This document shows, one piece after another, positions 23,429-30,381 of a stretch of 30,381 nt of DNA. The notes beneath the pieces are model-generated. The model worked only from the letters and a program-made list of their open reading frames with translations. It was not told the origin of the DNA and did not search any database. The stretch spans positions 1 through 30,381 of the forward strand of contig CAPGBJ010000028.1 in assembly GCA_948616425.1 (NCBI GenBank), read 5' to 3'. Numbering within the stretch: the first letter of the stretch is position 1; the number at the start of each line of letters is the position of its first letter. A program made the translations under genes and the position numbers. Origin of the DNA: an uncultured Oscillospiraceae bacterium. Its GTDB lineage: Bacteria; Bacillota; Clostridia; Oscillospirales; Oscillospiraceae.

Positions 23429-24688
23429 CGGGCCTTCCACGTCCACCACCCGCACATACCGCCGCAGGGGGTATTCCCCGTCATGGGCCTCCAGCGGGAA
23501 GGAATCCGACATATGTCCAGGGGTGGTGATCCGGTTCACCCCCGCCTGGGCCAGCAGGGCGGCCAGCGTCTCCCGCTCCTGGTCCGGGCAGATCAGCCCC
23601 GCTGTCTGAAGCCGCCCCCGCTGCCGCCGTAAGACCGGCGTCAGCTCCCCCCGGGGCAAACGCTTCACCAGCACGTTGCCGTGGAGGTGGGACAGCTCCA
23701 GCTCCTGGTCCTCCCGCAGGGTGATGGAACATCCCCGCCCCTGGAAAAACCGGTCTCCGGACCCCGCCCGATCTACAATCTGTTCCAAGGCGGCCTCCCG
23801 GGCGTAGAGGGCGGCTTGGGCCATCTGGCCGGGGTCCTGATGAATCCGCTCCACCGCCTCCTCCAGCAGGGGCAGAAAGACCTTGCAGAAGTCCGCCGCC
23901 GGCTTCACGCTCTTTTCGTCAAGGTAAATAACTTGACAGGATGAGCACAGCAGTCCCCCGGTGCGGACGATATGGTCCGCCAGGGCGGTCAGATCGTCCC
24001 GGCCCGCCTCCCGGGACACATAGGCGAAGCTGAGCCGGTGGCCCCACTCGATGAGCTTGCACCCGGCAGGGGCCATAGACCGCATGGATGCCACCGCCCC
24101 GTCTCCCCCCCAGGTGACGATGCCGTCAGCCAGGGCGGCCAGCCTGCCCAGGGACGCCACATCTTTCGAGGGGATGCCAAAGGCATACAGATAGGGGGAC
24201 AGCCCGGGTTCTAATTCGGTCAGCTTTTTCAGGACGGCGGGGGTCAGCCCCCTGTCCCCGCGGGGAAGCTTCACCAGGTTGAGGTTGCCGGCGAGCAGCC
24301 CCTCTATGGCAGTAAAGGCGGGCAAGCCCGCCATATTCCCCGGGGCCACATGGAGGAGCACCCCCAGAGGCCGGACCTCTGAGCGGCCAAAGGGTCGGGG
24401 GCCGCCCAGCCCGCCCAACTCCAGCTCCAGCCGGGCTTCCAGACAGGCGCGGCTGATTTGGGGCCGCACCCGGTCCAACTCCTCCCGGGCGCCGGGCGGG
24501 GCGTATTGGGCAATCAGGCCATCCAGGGTCCCACGGTCCAGCTCTCTCCCCAGGGCGTCTAAGGCGTCCAGCACAGTCCCCGCCTCCAGAGGCGGTCCGC
24601 TGAGGACATGGGGAAGTTTCTCCTCCAGATCGGACACAACGGCATCCAACTCCGAGTCAGGGAACATGCCTCCATTGGCGAAAATCAC
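23426..24688 (-). CDS. LuxC-like acyl-CoA/acyl-protein reductase
   Basis: A 420-residue NAD(P)H-dependent reductase of the LuxC family (aldehyde dehydrogenase-like fold), which reduces an enzyme-bound acyl group to a fatty aldehyde. Visible blocks: LLHVAPGNMAGLPAFTAIEG (111-130, nucleotide-binding region), NLNLVKLPRGD (135-145), VTWGGDGAVASMR (191-203) and the active-site cysteine region RTGGLLCSSCQVIYLDE (C248, C251). I chose a GTG at 24688 because GGGAGGGGAGAAGG lies directly upstream; TTG 24733 and ATG 24712 have no comparable site. Its partner is the LuxE-like gene 180 bases upstream. No luxA, luxB or luxD is near, so it is not a light-producing operon. The acyl donor and the fate of the aldehyde are unknown. 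Confidence 0.88.
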   Translation of the reverse strand: MIFANGGMFPDSELDAVVSDLEEKLPHVLSGPPLEAGTVLDALDALGRELDRGTLDGLIAQYAPPGAREELDRVRPQISRACLEARLELELGGLGGPRPFGRSEVRPLGVLLHVAPGNMAGLPAFTAIEGLLAGNLNLVKLPRGDRGLTPAVLKKLTELEPGLSPYLYAFGIPSKDVASLGRLAALADGIVTWGGDGAVASMRSMAPAGCKLIEWGHRLSFAYVSREAGRDDLTALADHIVRTGGLLCSSCQVIYLDEKSVKPAADFCKVFLPLLEEAVERIHQDPGQMAQAALYAREAALEQIVDRAGSGDRFFQGRGCSITLREDQELELSHLHGNVLVKRLPRGELTPVLRRQRGRLQTAGLICPDQERETLAALLAQAGVNRITTPGHMSDSFPLEAHDGEYPLRRYVRVVDVEGP

Positions 24689-24718
24689 GGCCCTTCTCCC
24701 CTCCCTAATCATTCCGCG

Positions 24719-24760
24719 GTCCAGGCGGCACAAGTCGTGGTATCACTCAGCCCCCTCGGC
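24719..24760 (-). repeat. partial duplicate of the luxE-like 3' end
   Basis: On the minus strand the segment GATACCACGACTTGTGC matches the luxE-like coding segment GATATCACGACTTGCGC (about 24914-24898) at 15 of 17 positions, with related flanks on both sides. In frame it reads GLSDTTTCAAWTAE then stop, beside LuxE's GLRDITTCAAGASELLGL. It is about 170 bases downstream of the original. Confidence 0.5.
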
Positions 24761-24823
24761 CCTCGTCGGACCGAAGTCCATTCCGCCGCAACGGTTTTTT
24801 CCAACAATCTTGATCCGCTCCAC
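24743..24823 (-). CDS. possible 26-residue small ORF between luxE- and luxC-like genes
   Basis: A GTG-started frame preceded by GGAGAGGAGGGG encodes a 26-residue peptide beginning MERIKIVGKNRC with one cysteine and an acidic tail. The ribosome-like site is good, but the length is too short to judge coding, and it partly overlaps the duplicated segment. It might be a leader peptide or chance. Confidence 0.2.
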   Translation of the reverse strand: MERIKIVGKNRCGGMDFGPTRAEGAE

Positions 24824-24867
24824 GCCCTTGCCCCTCCTCTCCAAACCGGACCCGCTCCGTTTTGGCT

Positions 24868-25980
24868 TCAAAGGCCCAGCAGTTCCGACGCCCCAGCCGC
24901 GCAAGTCGTGATATCCCGCAGCCCCGCTCGGCCCAAAATGGTGAGATAGGGGGACTGCAATCCGCAGCCGCAGGTCTGCCCGGGCGTGAGCATCCCCAGG
25001 TCGTCGGTCATGACGCTGGTCACCGGGGTGGCGTTGAGCAGAGGGGTGATCAGATTCACCAGTCCCACTCTCCCCATGGGCAGGGGCTGCAAGTTGTTCC
25101 CATCCCGGATCACAACCCGGGCATAGGCGGGGACGTGAAAATGGTGATTTTTACAGGTATTAAAGAAAATCGGATGCTCCACCGCCCCGAAAAACTCGTG
25201 AATGTTCTTCTCCTCCACCCCCAGCACGCGACGGGCCAGGGCGTAGAGGATGGATTGATCCACCTCTTGCGCGTAGTGCTGCTTCCAGCCCCCGGCCAAG
25301 AGGATTTTAGACCCCCTTGGCAGTTTGAGTGACACCCCCAGTTCCTCCAGGCGGTTCAAGCCAAACCAGAGGTAGGAGGGGAAGGCTACAATCCGCACGG
25401 GAAAAGGGGACTTGGCCAGCCGCTCCAGCCGCTTTACAGCGCCGTCCAGATCGGGCACGTAGCGCCCGCCCCGCCACCGCAGGGCGTAAATCCGGCTGAG
25501 GGGCGGGGCACAGTGGGTCAGGCCAAACATGGTTCGGGCCACCCCCATCCTGTCCTGCCGCCCCGGCCTGTAGCCCAGCACCACATAGTGGGCGGGCACG
25601 GGAGAGATCAGTCTGTGGAAAAACCCCAACCGCAGGACCATGGGGATTTCCGCCAGGACACAGCCCCAGTCAAATCCCACCCGGCTGAAGCTGCCGCTGG
25701 TGCCCGAGGAGGTCACCTCAAAGGCCAGCCGCCAGCGGGGCATGGAGCAAATGTGATGCCGTTTGAAAAACAGGGTAGGCAGGAGGGGCAGCTTGGCTAG
25801 GTCGTCCGTCGTTTTAACCTGTTCCGGAGAGAAGCCCTCCGCCTGACAGATGGCCCGGTACTCCGGGCAGTGCTTGATATGGTAGGCGCAGCTGTCTCGA
25901 ACAGCCTGGAGAAACCGGGCGTCGGAACCAGGCAGGTCGTAGGGCCGGCTGACCCAGAAGAGCCGTTGACGGCTGAACAT
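24868..25980 (-). CDS. LuxE-like acyl-protein synthetase
   Basis: A 370-residue adenylating enzyme of the LuxE acyl-protein synthetase family, which activates a fatty acid with ATP and passes the acyl group to its LuxC partner. The ATP-binding loop is TSSGTSGSFSR (90-100), preceded by LPLLPTLFFKRHHI (64-77). Later blocks include RIVAFPSYLWFGLNRL, SKILLAGGWK, IHEFFGAVEHPIFF (the adenylate-forming GxxE region) and VMTDDLGML near the end. The start has GAGGTG 6 bases upstream. Length matches LuxE. The end of the protein (TTCAAGASELLGL) is partly duplicated downstream. The transcript probably includes the LuxC-like gene; no clear promoter or terminator was seen in the 104-base gap to the U32 gene. 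Confidence 0.87.
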   Translation of the reverse strand: MFSRQRLFWVSRPYDLPGSDARFLQAVRDSCAYHIKHCPEYRAICQAEGFSPEQVKTTDDLAKLPLLPTLFFKRHHICSMPRWRLAFEVTSSGTSGSFSRVGFDWGCVLAEIPMVLRLGFFHRLISPVPAHYVVLGYRPGRQDRMGVARTMFGLTHCAPPLSRIYALRWRGGRYVPDLDGAVKRLERLAKSPFPVRIVAFPSYLWFGLNRLEELGVSLKLPRGSKILLAGGWKQHYAQEVDQSILYALARRVLGVEEKNIHEFFGAVEHPIFFNTCKNHHFHVPAYARVVIRDGNNLQPLPMGRVGLVNLITPLLNATPVTSVMTDDLGMLTPGQTCGCGLQSPYLTILGRAGLRDITTCAAGASELLGL

Positions 25981-26084
25981 GGACGCACCTCATTTCACGC
26001 TTGACAAAGGCGGCATTGCGCTGTACGCGCCCACCGCGGTAAAGTTAGTCAATCAATTTGGATGGATAGATTCCCCTTTCACCA

Positions 26085-28169
26085 TTACTCCACATCCCGG
26101 TAGTACAGCCCTCGGGTGAAGTCGTTGGGCTGATACCTGCCCTGATTTAAATACCGCTCCAGCACCTGGGCGCACTCCAAGGCGTTCTCCGTGGTGAACA
26201 TAAGGCGGGCCCCCCACAGGCCCAGGCGCTGCCAGTCCTTCTGCTTGTCGGCCAAAAAGACCTTCCTGCTGTTCAAAATCTCGCTGCGGCAGCCCCAGGC
26301 CTTCACCACAGGGAATCGCTCCCCCTTCCGGTCGGTCAGCAGGTTCACATTTCCGCAGGTGTGCCGGCCGGAGTGGTTATAGATAATGCAGTTCTCCGTA
26401 ATCATCAGAGGCAGGCGGCCGTAGGCGATAAACTCGGTGGGGATGGCCTTGGAAAGGTCCCGCATCTGGGGGAACTTCAGCTCAAAGGAGAGGGTGGCCG
26501 AGCGCAGCCCCAGCCGCTTCAGCTCTTTCATGCTCTGGCTGTTGTACACCCCCAGGCCGTAGTCCCCGCGGACCTGGAATCCCAGCCGTTCCGCCCGGCG
26601 GACGGCCCCCCAGGTGCCCGCCAGGGCCTCTTCCACCCCCAGTTCCCGCAGGGCCACCAGGTCCCGCTCCAGCTGGGGCAGCTCCCCATCCGTGCAGATC
26701 CGAGGCAAGGCCGCGGCCAGGGGCACCCCCGCCTGGCTGCATCGCTTCACAGTTTCCGGGTGGGCGGCCAGCTCGTCTGCGGGGAGGTAGAGCAGGGCGG
26801 GCTGCAGACTCAGCAAATCTGCGCTCAGCTGCGACACAGCGCGCAGGGAGACGGTAAATACAGGCGGCAGCCTGGGGTTGTCGTAGCGCACGCCGGGCTG
26901 AAAGGCCTCTCTCCGGCGCCGGGGCAGCTCCTGGCGCTGCCGGGTCAAATCCTCCAGCGCCCGGCGGCGCAGATCATTGAGGGCGGACAGCGGGAGGGAC
27001 AGCCCCTCCGTCACCTTGGCCGTGGCCCTCTCGCACAGGAAGGGGGTGCCCCCGGTGCGGGCCAGCTGACCTTCCACCTTCTCCCGAGTGAGGGGAACAT
27101 TTCTGGCCTCCTCCGGCACGGGGCCCTCCACCTGGGCCACCCGCCCCATCCGGTCCTCCGCCGCCACCTGGGCGGGCTGGCCGGGCTGAATGAGGGCGTA
27201 CATCCGCACCGGCTCCTTCCGGTTCTCTCCGCTCTCATAGGTGGACCGAGCCTGGGCGTACAGCTCCCGGGGCTCCTTTTCCTCCTGGCGGGTGCCGAAC
27301 ATGTCCGGGCCCTTTTGTCCCATGTAGTACCCGTCGGTAAAGCCCTGGCGGGAGAAGGTCTGTTCCAGCAGCTCCACCTCCTGGGCGGTGGGCTCCCGCC
27401 CCTCTCTCAGCGCCCGGGCATAGACCCCGGTGACAATGGCCACATACTCCGGCCGCTTCATCCGTCCCTCCAGCTTCAGGCAGGCCACTCCCATGTCCTG
27501 CAGCTCCCTCAAATGGCCCGCCATGGACAGATCCTTGAGGGAGAGGGGGTACTCGTCCGCCTTGCCGTTCCAGCCGTAGTTTAAGCGGCAGGGCTGGGCG
27601 CACAGCCCCCGGTTGCCGCTGCGTCCCCCGATGACCGAGGAGAAAAAACACTGCCCCGACCAGCACATACACAAAGCGCCGTGGCCGAACACTTCAATCT
27701 CAATCGGTGCGTGCTGGCAGATATAGGCGATCTGCTCCCGGGCCAGTTCCCGTCCCAGCACCACACGGGTCATCCCCAGGTCGGCACACAGCTTCACCCC
27801 GTCCAGGGAGTGGACTGACATCTGGGTAGAACCGTGGATCGGCAGATCAGGGACCGACTGGCGGAGCATCCGCACCACCCCCAGGTCCTGGACAATCACC
27901 GCATCCACCCCGATATCACTGGCGTGGCCGGCCACCTCCGCCGCCCCGGGCAATTCCCGGTCTGTCAGCAGGGTGTTCAGCGTCAGGTTTACTTTGCACC
28001 CCCGAAGGTGGCAGTAAGAGACCGCCGCCGCCGCTTCCTCCCGGGTAAAATTCTTAGCGTTGCGGCGGGCGTTGAAGTCTCCATATCCAAAATAGACGGC
28101 GTCCGCTCCGTTTTGAACGGCAGCGGTCACAGCTTCCATGGACCCGGCCGGGGCCAGCAGTTCCATCAT
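26085..28169 (-). CDS. U32 family peptidase-like protein (TrhP/RlhA group) with DUF3656 region
   Basis: A 694-residue cytosolic protein. Residues 1-330 are the U32 domain, starting ELLAPAGSMEAVTAAVQNGADAVYFG, with STQMSVHS and the signature EVFGHGALCMCWSGQCFFSS (159-178), then NRGLCAQPCR (186-195). Cysteines 167/169, 174, 190 and 194 are candidates for a cluster or metal site. The second half matches the extended DUF3656 form. Named a peptidase, the family's best-known members hydroxylate RNA (tRNA uridine-34 by TrhP, 23S rRNA C2501 by RlhA), which is the likelier role. AGGAGG precedes the ATG by 8 bases. ZapA lies just upstream, a frequent neighbour in Clostridia. Confidence 0.9.
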   Translation of the reverse strand: MMELLAPAGSMEAVTAAVQNGADAVYFGYGDFNARRNAKNFTREEAAAAVSYCHLRGCKVNLTLNTLLTDRELPGAAEVAGHASDIGVDAVIVQDLGVVRMLRQSVPDLPIHGSTQMSVHSLDGVKLCADLGMTRVVLGRELAREQIAYICQHAPIEIEVFGHGALCMCWSGQCFFSSVIGGRSGNRGLCAQPCRLNYGWNGKADEYPLSLKDLSMAGHLRELQDMGVACLKLEGRMKRPEYVAIVTGVYARALREGREPTAQEVELLEQTFSRQGFTDGYYMGQKGPDMFGTRQEEKEPRELYAQARSTYESGENRKEPVRMYALIQPGQPAQVAAEDRMGRVAQVEGPVPEEARNVPLTREKVEGQLARTGGTPFLCERATAKVTEGLSLPLSALNDLRRRALEDLTRQRQELPRRRREAFQPGVRYDNPRLPPVFTVSLRAVSQLSADLLSLQPALLYLPADELAAHPETVKRCSQAGVPLAAALPRICTDGELPQLERDLVALRELGVEEALAGTWGAVRRAERLGFQVRGDYGLGVYNSQSMKELKRLGLRSATLSFELKFPQMRDLSKAIPTEFIAYGRLPLMITENCIIYNHSGRHTCGNVNLLTDRKGERFPVVKAWGCRSEILNSRKVFLADKQKDWQRLGLWGARLMFTTENALECAQVLERYLNQGRYQPNDFTRGLYYRDVE

Positions 28170-28183
28170 GGGTAAAACCTCCT

Positions 28184-28260
28184 GTAGGGGCGGCCTCTGG
28201 CCGCCTGCGGTCTGCCAAAAGGGTCTGTATGTATGTGGGCGGCCAACGGCCGCCCCTCCG
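28184..28260. repeat. palindromic intergenic repeat
   Basis: The left end GTAGGGGCGGCCTCTGGCC and the right end GGCCAACGGCCGCCCCTCCG are inverted copies around about 30 bases. It fills nearly the whole 97-base gap between zapA and the U32 gene and lies just beyond the U32 ribosome site. Confidence 0.65.
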
Positions 28261-28266
28261 GAATCT

Positions 28267-28581
28267 CTACTTTTTTGTTCCCAGCTTAAAAATCTCCCGC
28301 TTGGCCTCAGATAGCTCCAGCTTCAGTCGGCTGGCCTCCTCCAGATTCTCCTTCACCTGCCGGCGCAAATTCTCCGACGCCTCCAGCTCCTTCAAATACT
28401 GGTCGGCCACATTCATGGCGGCCAGCACCGCCGCGTCCGCCTGAGACAGTCGGCTGTCCTGGGTTACCTCCTGCAGCTGCTGGTCCACCAGCGCGGCGCA
28501 CCTGCGGACGTACCCCTCGTCCTCTACCGCCACCATGGTGTAGTCCTTTCCGCCGATGGTGACTACAATCCTGTTTTTCAT
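28267..28581 (-). CDS. zapA: cell division protein ZapA
   Basis: A 104-residue cytosolic protein that bundles FtsZ at the division site. The N-terminal globular part reads KNRIVVTIGGKDYTMVAVEDEGYVRRCAALVDQQL, as in family members, followed by a long coiled coil (about 60-98, rich in Glu, Leu and Lys). The ATG at 28581 follows GGAGGAAACGAG; an upstream extension of 17 residues lacks a ribosome site and is rejected. The gene has its own promoter at 28631-28659. Confidence 0.9.
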   Translation of the reverse strand: MKNRIVVTIGGKDYTMVAVEDEGYVRRCAALVDQQLQEVTQDSRLSQADAAVLAAMNVADQYLKELEASENLRRQVKENLEEASRLKLELSEAKREIFKLGTKK

Positions 28582-28630
28582 CTCGTTTCCTCCCCCGCTC
28601 TTTTTCCGGGCACACAATCCCAATGATAAC

Positions 28631-28659
28631 ATTATAGCACAATCGGACCAATATGGAAA
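28631..28659 (-). promoter_or_regulatory. promoter of zapA
   Basis: On the minus strand TTTCCA (28659-28654), a 17-base spacer ending in TGC, then a perfect TATAAT (28636-28631) with extended -10. Predicted start near 28624. The 28582-28879 gap otherwise holds the divergent promoter at 28815 and a GC-rich stretch without recognised features. Confidence 0.65.
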
Positions 28660-28814
28660 ATAAATATTCCATGAATTTTCTATTTCATCACATAGGACGA
28701 CAATTCCGCAAACAGCGCCCGACCAACGCCTCGGCGGGCCTGTCCCCGCCCCTCTCTCCCCTTTGTCAGCCGCCGCAGCACAAATGGGAGACCGGTCGCC
28801 CGCTAATTTCCCTG

Positions 28815-28843
28815 TTTACGCCGGGACAATTTTGTTGTAGAAT
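28815..28843 (+). promoter_or_regulatory. promoter of the dnaD-dnaI pair
   Basis: TTTACG (28815-28820), a 17-base spacer and TAGAAT (28838-28843). Predicted start about 28850, giving a short leader to the GTG start. Confidence 0.6.
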
Positions 28844-28879
28844 AGGGACCATCCACCATCAAGAGAGGGGGCGGTGTCC

Positions 28880-29827
28880 GTGCCGCAGGCATTTCTTCCC
28901 GGCGAAGTGCTGGCCATGTCCAGCCAGGCGGCCGACCGGCTGCTGAAGCTAGACAGCGGAGACGCCGCCCTGTTATATCTCCGCCTGCTGCGTCACGGCG
29001 CACTGACCGGGCTGAACTGGTCGGAGTCCCGTCTTCAGGGAGCCCTGAACCAGCTGCAATCCCAGGGGCTGGCTCCGGCACAGCTGCCCCCTCCAACCGA
29101 GCCTCTCCCCCAGGAGCTCCCTCCCCCGGACTACTCCACCGAGGACGTCAGCCAGGCCCTGGCCGACCCGAGTTCCACCTTCCCCACCCTGGTGAGCGAG
29201 GTGGAGCGGCGGCTTGGGAAGCGGCTGTCCACCGCCGATTTAAAAAGTCTATATACCCTCTATGACCACTTGGCCCTCCCAGCCGAGGTGATCCTCATGC
29301 TGGTAGGCTGGTGCATTGAGGAGGTGTCGCGAAAATACGGCCCCGGGCGCAAGCCCTTCCTGTCTCAGATCCGGAAAGAGGGCTTTATCTGGGCCCGCCT
29401 GGGCGTGGACACCATGGAGCGGGCAGAGGAGCGCATCGAAAAGCTCACCCGTCTGCGGGGGCGGGAGGCGCAGGTGCTCCGTCTGCTGGACATCCCCTCC
29501 CGTCCCCTGGTCCAGCGGGAGAAGGACTATATCGCCGCCTGGGACGACATGGGCTTTGAGGACGAGTCCATCCGCATGGCCTATGAGCGCACTGTGCTGA
29601 AAAAGCAATCTATGGACTGGGGCTATATGAACGGCATCCTCCGCCGCTGGCACGAGAGGGGGCTGCACACCGCCGCCGCCGTCCGAGCTGGAGACCGGGA
29701 CCCCCGGCCCGTCCAGGCGGGCGGCCAGCAAAAGTCCCCCCCGCCCGCCGACCAGGAGCGCCGGGCCCGGGAGAATGTAGAACGCACACGCCGCCTGATG
29801 GAACAGATGAAACAGGAGGGAAACTGA
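28880..29827 (+). CDS. dnaD: DnaD/DnaB-domain replication initiation protein
   Basis: A 315-residue primosomal protein acting in helicase loading at the origin and at restart forks in Firmicutes. An N-terminal winged-helix-like region (about 1-75) is followed by two DnaD/DnaB_2 domains: one from about 105-185 (TFPTLVSEVERRLGKRLSTADLKSLYTLYDHLALP...EEVSRKYG) and a shorter one at about 215-260 ending YMNGILRRWHERG, the usual YxxxIxxxW-type motif. The tail is basic and proline-rich. Of two in-frame GTG codons, 28880 is preferred for its 9-base spacing from GAGAGGGGG; 28874 is possible. It is followed one base later by the DnaI-like gene, the expected partner. The symbol is by family; it may be a DnaD paralogue. 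Confidence 0.85.
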   Translation: MPQAFLPGEVLAMSSQAADRLLKLDSGDAALLYLRLLRHGALTGLNWSESRLQGALNQLQSQGLAPAQLPPPTEPLPQELPPPDYSTEDVSQALADPSSTFPTLVSEVERRLGKRLSTADLKSLYTLYDHLALPAEVILMLVGWCIEEVSRKYGPGRKPFLSQIRKEGFIWARLGVDTMERAEERIEKLTRLRGREAQVLRLLDIPSRPLVQREKDYIAAWDDMGFEDESIRMAYERTVLKKQSMDWGYMNGILRRWHERGLHTAAAVRAGDRDPRPVQAGGQQKSPPPADQERRARENVERTRRLMEQMKQEGN

Positions 29828-29828
29828 C

Positions 29829-30331
29829 ATGCCCTATGACTCCAACGTACTGCGCCGGGCCACCCAGCGGCTTGAAGATGAGTCCCGCCGCCGCCGGGAG
29901 CGGACCGAGCGGCTGCGCCTGACGGCCTATGAAAAGGAACCCCGGCTGGAACAGCTGGACCGCCGTATTCAGGGCACCATGGCCGGCCTAGTGGCCGCCG
30001 CCCTGCGCCAGGGGGGGGACCCTGTCCAGGCCGTCCAGTCTGTGCGGAAGGAGAACCAGGAGCTTCAGCAGGAGCGGGCCGTCCTGCTGGGGGGGCTTGG
30101 TCTGACCCAGGACGCTCTGGACGACAGGCCAGCCTGCCCCCTGTGCGGCGACAGGGGCTGGCAGGGGGCCCAGATGTGCCGCTGTCTGAAGCAGCTGTGC
30201 GCCCAGGAACAGATTAAAGAACTGTCCAAGCTTCTGAACCTGGGAGAGCAGTCCTTTGATACCTTTTGCATTGACTACTACAGTCAGTCCATATACCCGG
30301 GGCAGGGGATTTCTCCCCGGGAGAACATGGA
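29829..30331 (+). CDS. dnaI: DnaI-like helicase loader, 3' end missing
   Basis: The first 167 residues of a DnaI/DnaC-type helicase loader. An N-terminal arginine-rich helical region (about 8-85) precedes a zinc-binding segment with C103-P-L-C106 and C117-R-C119, as in DnaI's N-terminal domain. The end (SKLLNLGEQSFDTFCIDYYS) is the linker just before the AAA+ ATPase, which is absent because the genomic sequence stops here. The apparent last residues and the TAG at 30351-30353 come from adapter sequence, so the stop is false. Ribosome site GGAGG is 8 bases before the ATG. The pair dnaD-dnaI agrees with replicative helicase loading. Confidence 0.85.
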
Positions 30332-30381
30332 AGATCGGAAGAGCGTCGTGTAGGGAAAGAGTGTAGATCTCGGTGGTCGCC
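30332..30381. other. Illumina sequencing adapter at the contig end
   Basis: The final 50 bases start AGATCGGAAGAGCGTCGTG and continue through the standard TruSeq universal adapter to GGTGGTCGCC. This is library sequence, not genome, and it supplies a false stop codon to the DnaI-like gene. Confidence 0.97.

Noticed and set aside
23426..25980. A complete lux luminescence operon
   Set aside because: No luxA, luxB, luxD or luxG homologue is present in the window.
7597..28260. CRISPR array
   Set aside because: The repeated palindromes are few, dispersed in separate gaps and without regular spacers or cas genes.

Overview
The window looks like chromosome from a GC-rich, low-spore-number or gut-type Clostridia genome, most likely Oscillospiraceae (Flavonifractor/Lawsonibacter/Intestinimonas-like). 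The reasons are strong GGAGG ribosome sites, C/G-ending codons, a Firmicutes lipoprotein signal, a DnaD-DnaI type helicase-loading pair, a ZapA-U32 neighbourhood and a maf-mreC-mreD-PBP2 wall cluster. The genus is an inference from family content, not from a marker gene. The last 50 bases (30332-30381) are Illumina adapter, not genome, so this is one end of an assembled contig.

Left part (1-3100): a possible coding remnant at the edge, a plus-strand dCMP deaminase-family gene, then a minus-strand three-gene operon (cytidylate kinase-like, C26 glutamine amidotransferase-like, secreted M15 D,D-carboxypeptidase). The operon has a clear sigma-A promoter at 3044-3072 and ends at a shared bidirectional terminator at 656-684.

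Carbohydrate block (3195-11640, plus strand): a promoter overlapped by two palindromic operators drives a highly biased sugar-binding lipoprotein. Two MalF/MalG-like permeases follow (the second carries a 1-base frameshift), then a LacI-family repressor with its own promoter, 4-alpha-glucanotransferase (malQ) and glycogen phosphorylase (glgP). Together they suggest alpha-glucan or maltodextrin import and conversion to glucose-1-phosphate. No ABC ATPase is present, so a shared MsmK-type ATPase encoded elsewhere is assumed.

Iron and envelope block (11647-20987, minus strand): a FeoA-FeoB fusion with a consensus promoter and candidate metalloregulator boxes, overlapped by an SdpI-family gene and followed by a Cof-type HAD phosphatase. 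Beyond it lie Mrp/NBP35 ATPase, PBP2, MreD, MreC and Maf in one cell-elongation cluster; mreB is not here.

Accessory stretch (20988-25980, minus strand): a coupled DUF2262-NADAR gene pair, dUTPase, then a LuxE-like acyl-protein synthetase and LuxC-like acyl-CoA reductase pair without any luciferase. A partial duplication of the luxE 3' end sits between the last two. Right part: U32 peptidase/hydroxylase-family protein and ZapA (minus), then DnaD and a truncated DnaI (plus). Copies of a palindromic GGGGCGGCC-type intergenic repeat occur near 16.4, 23.4 and 28.2 kb. The best candidates for undescribed biology are the DUF2262-NADAR pair and the LuxE/LuxC pair. Neither can be assigned a definite function from sequence alone.
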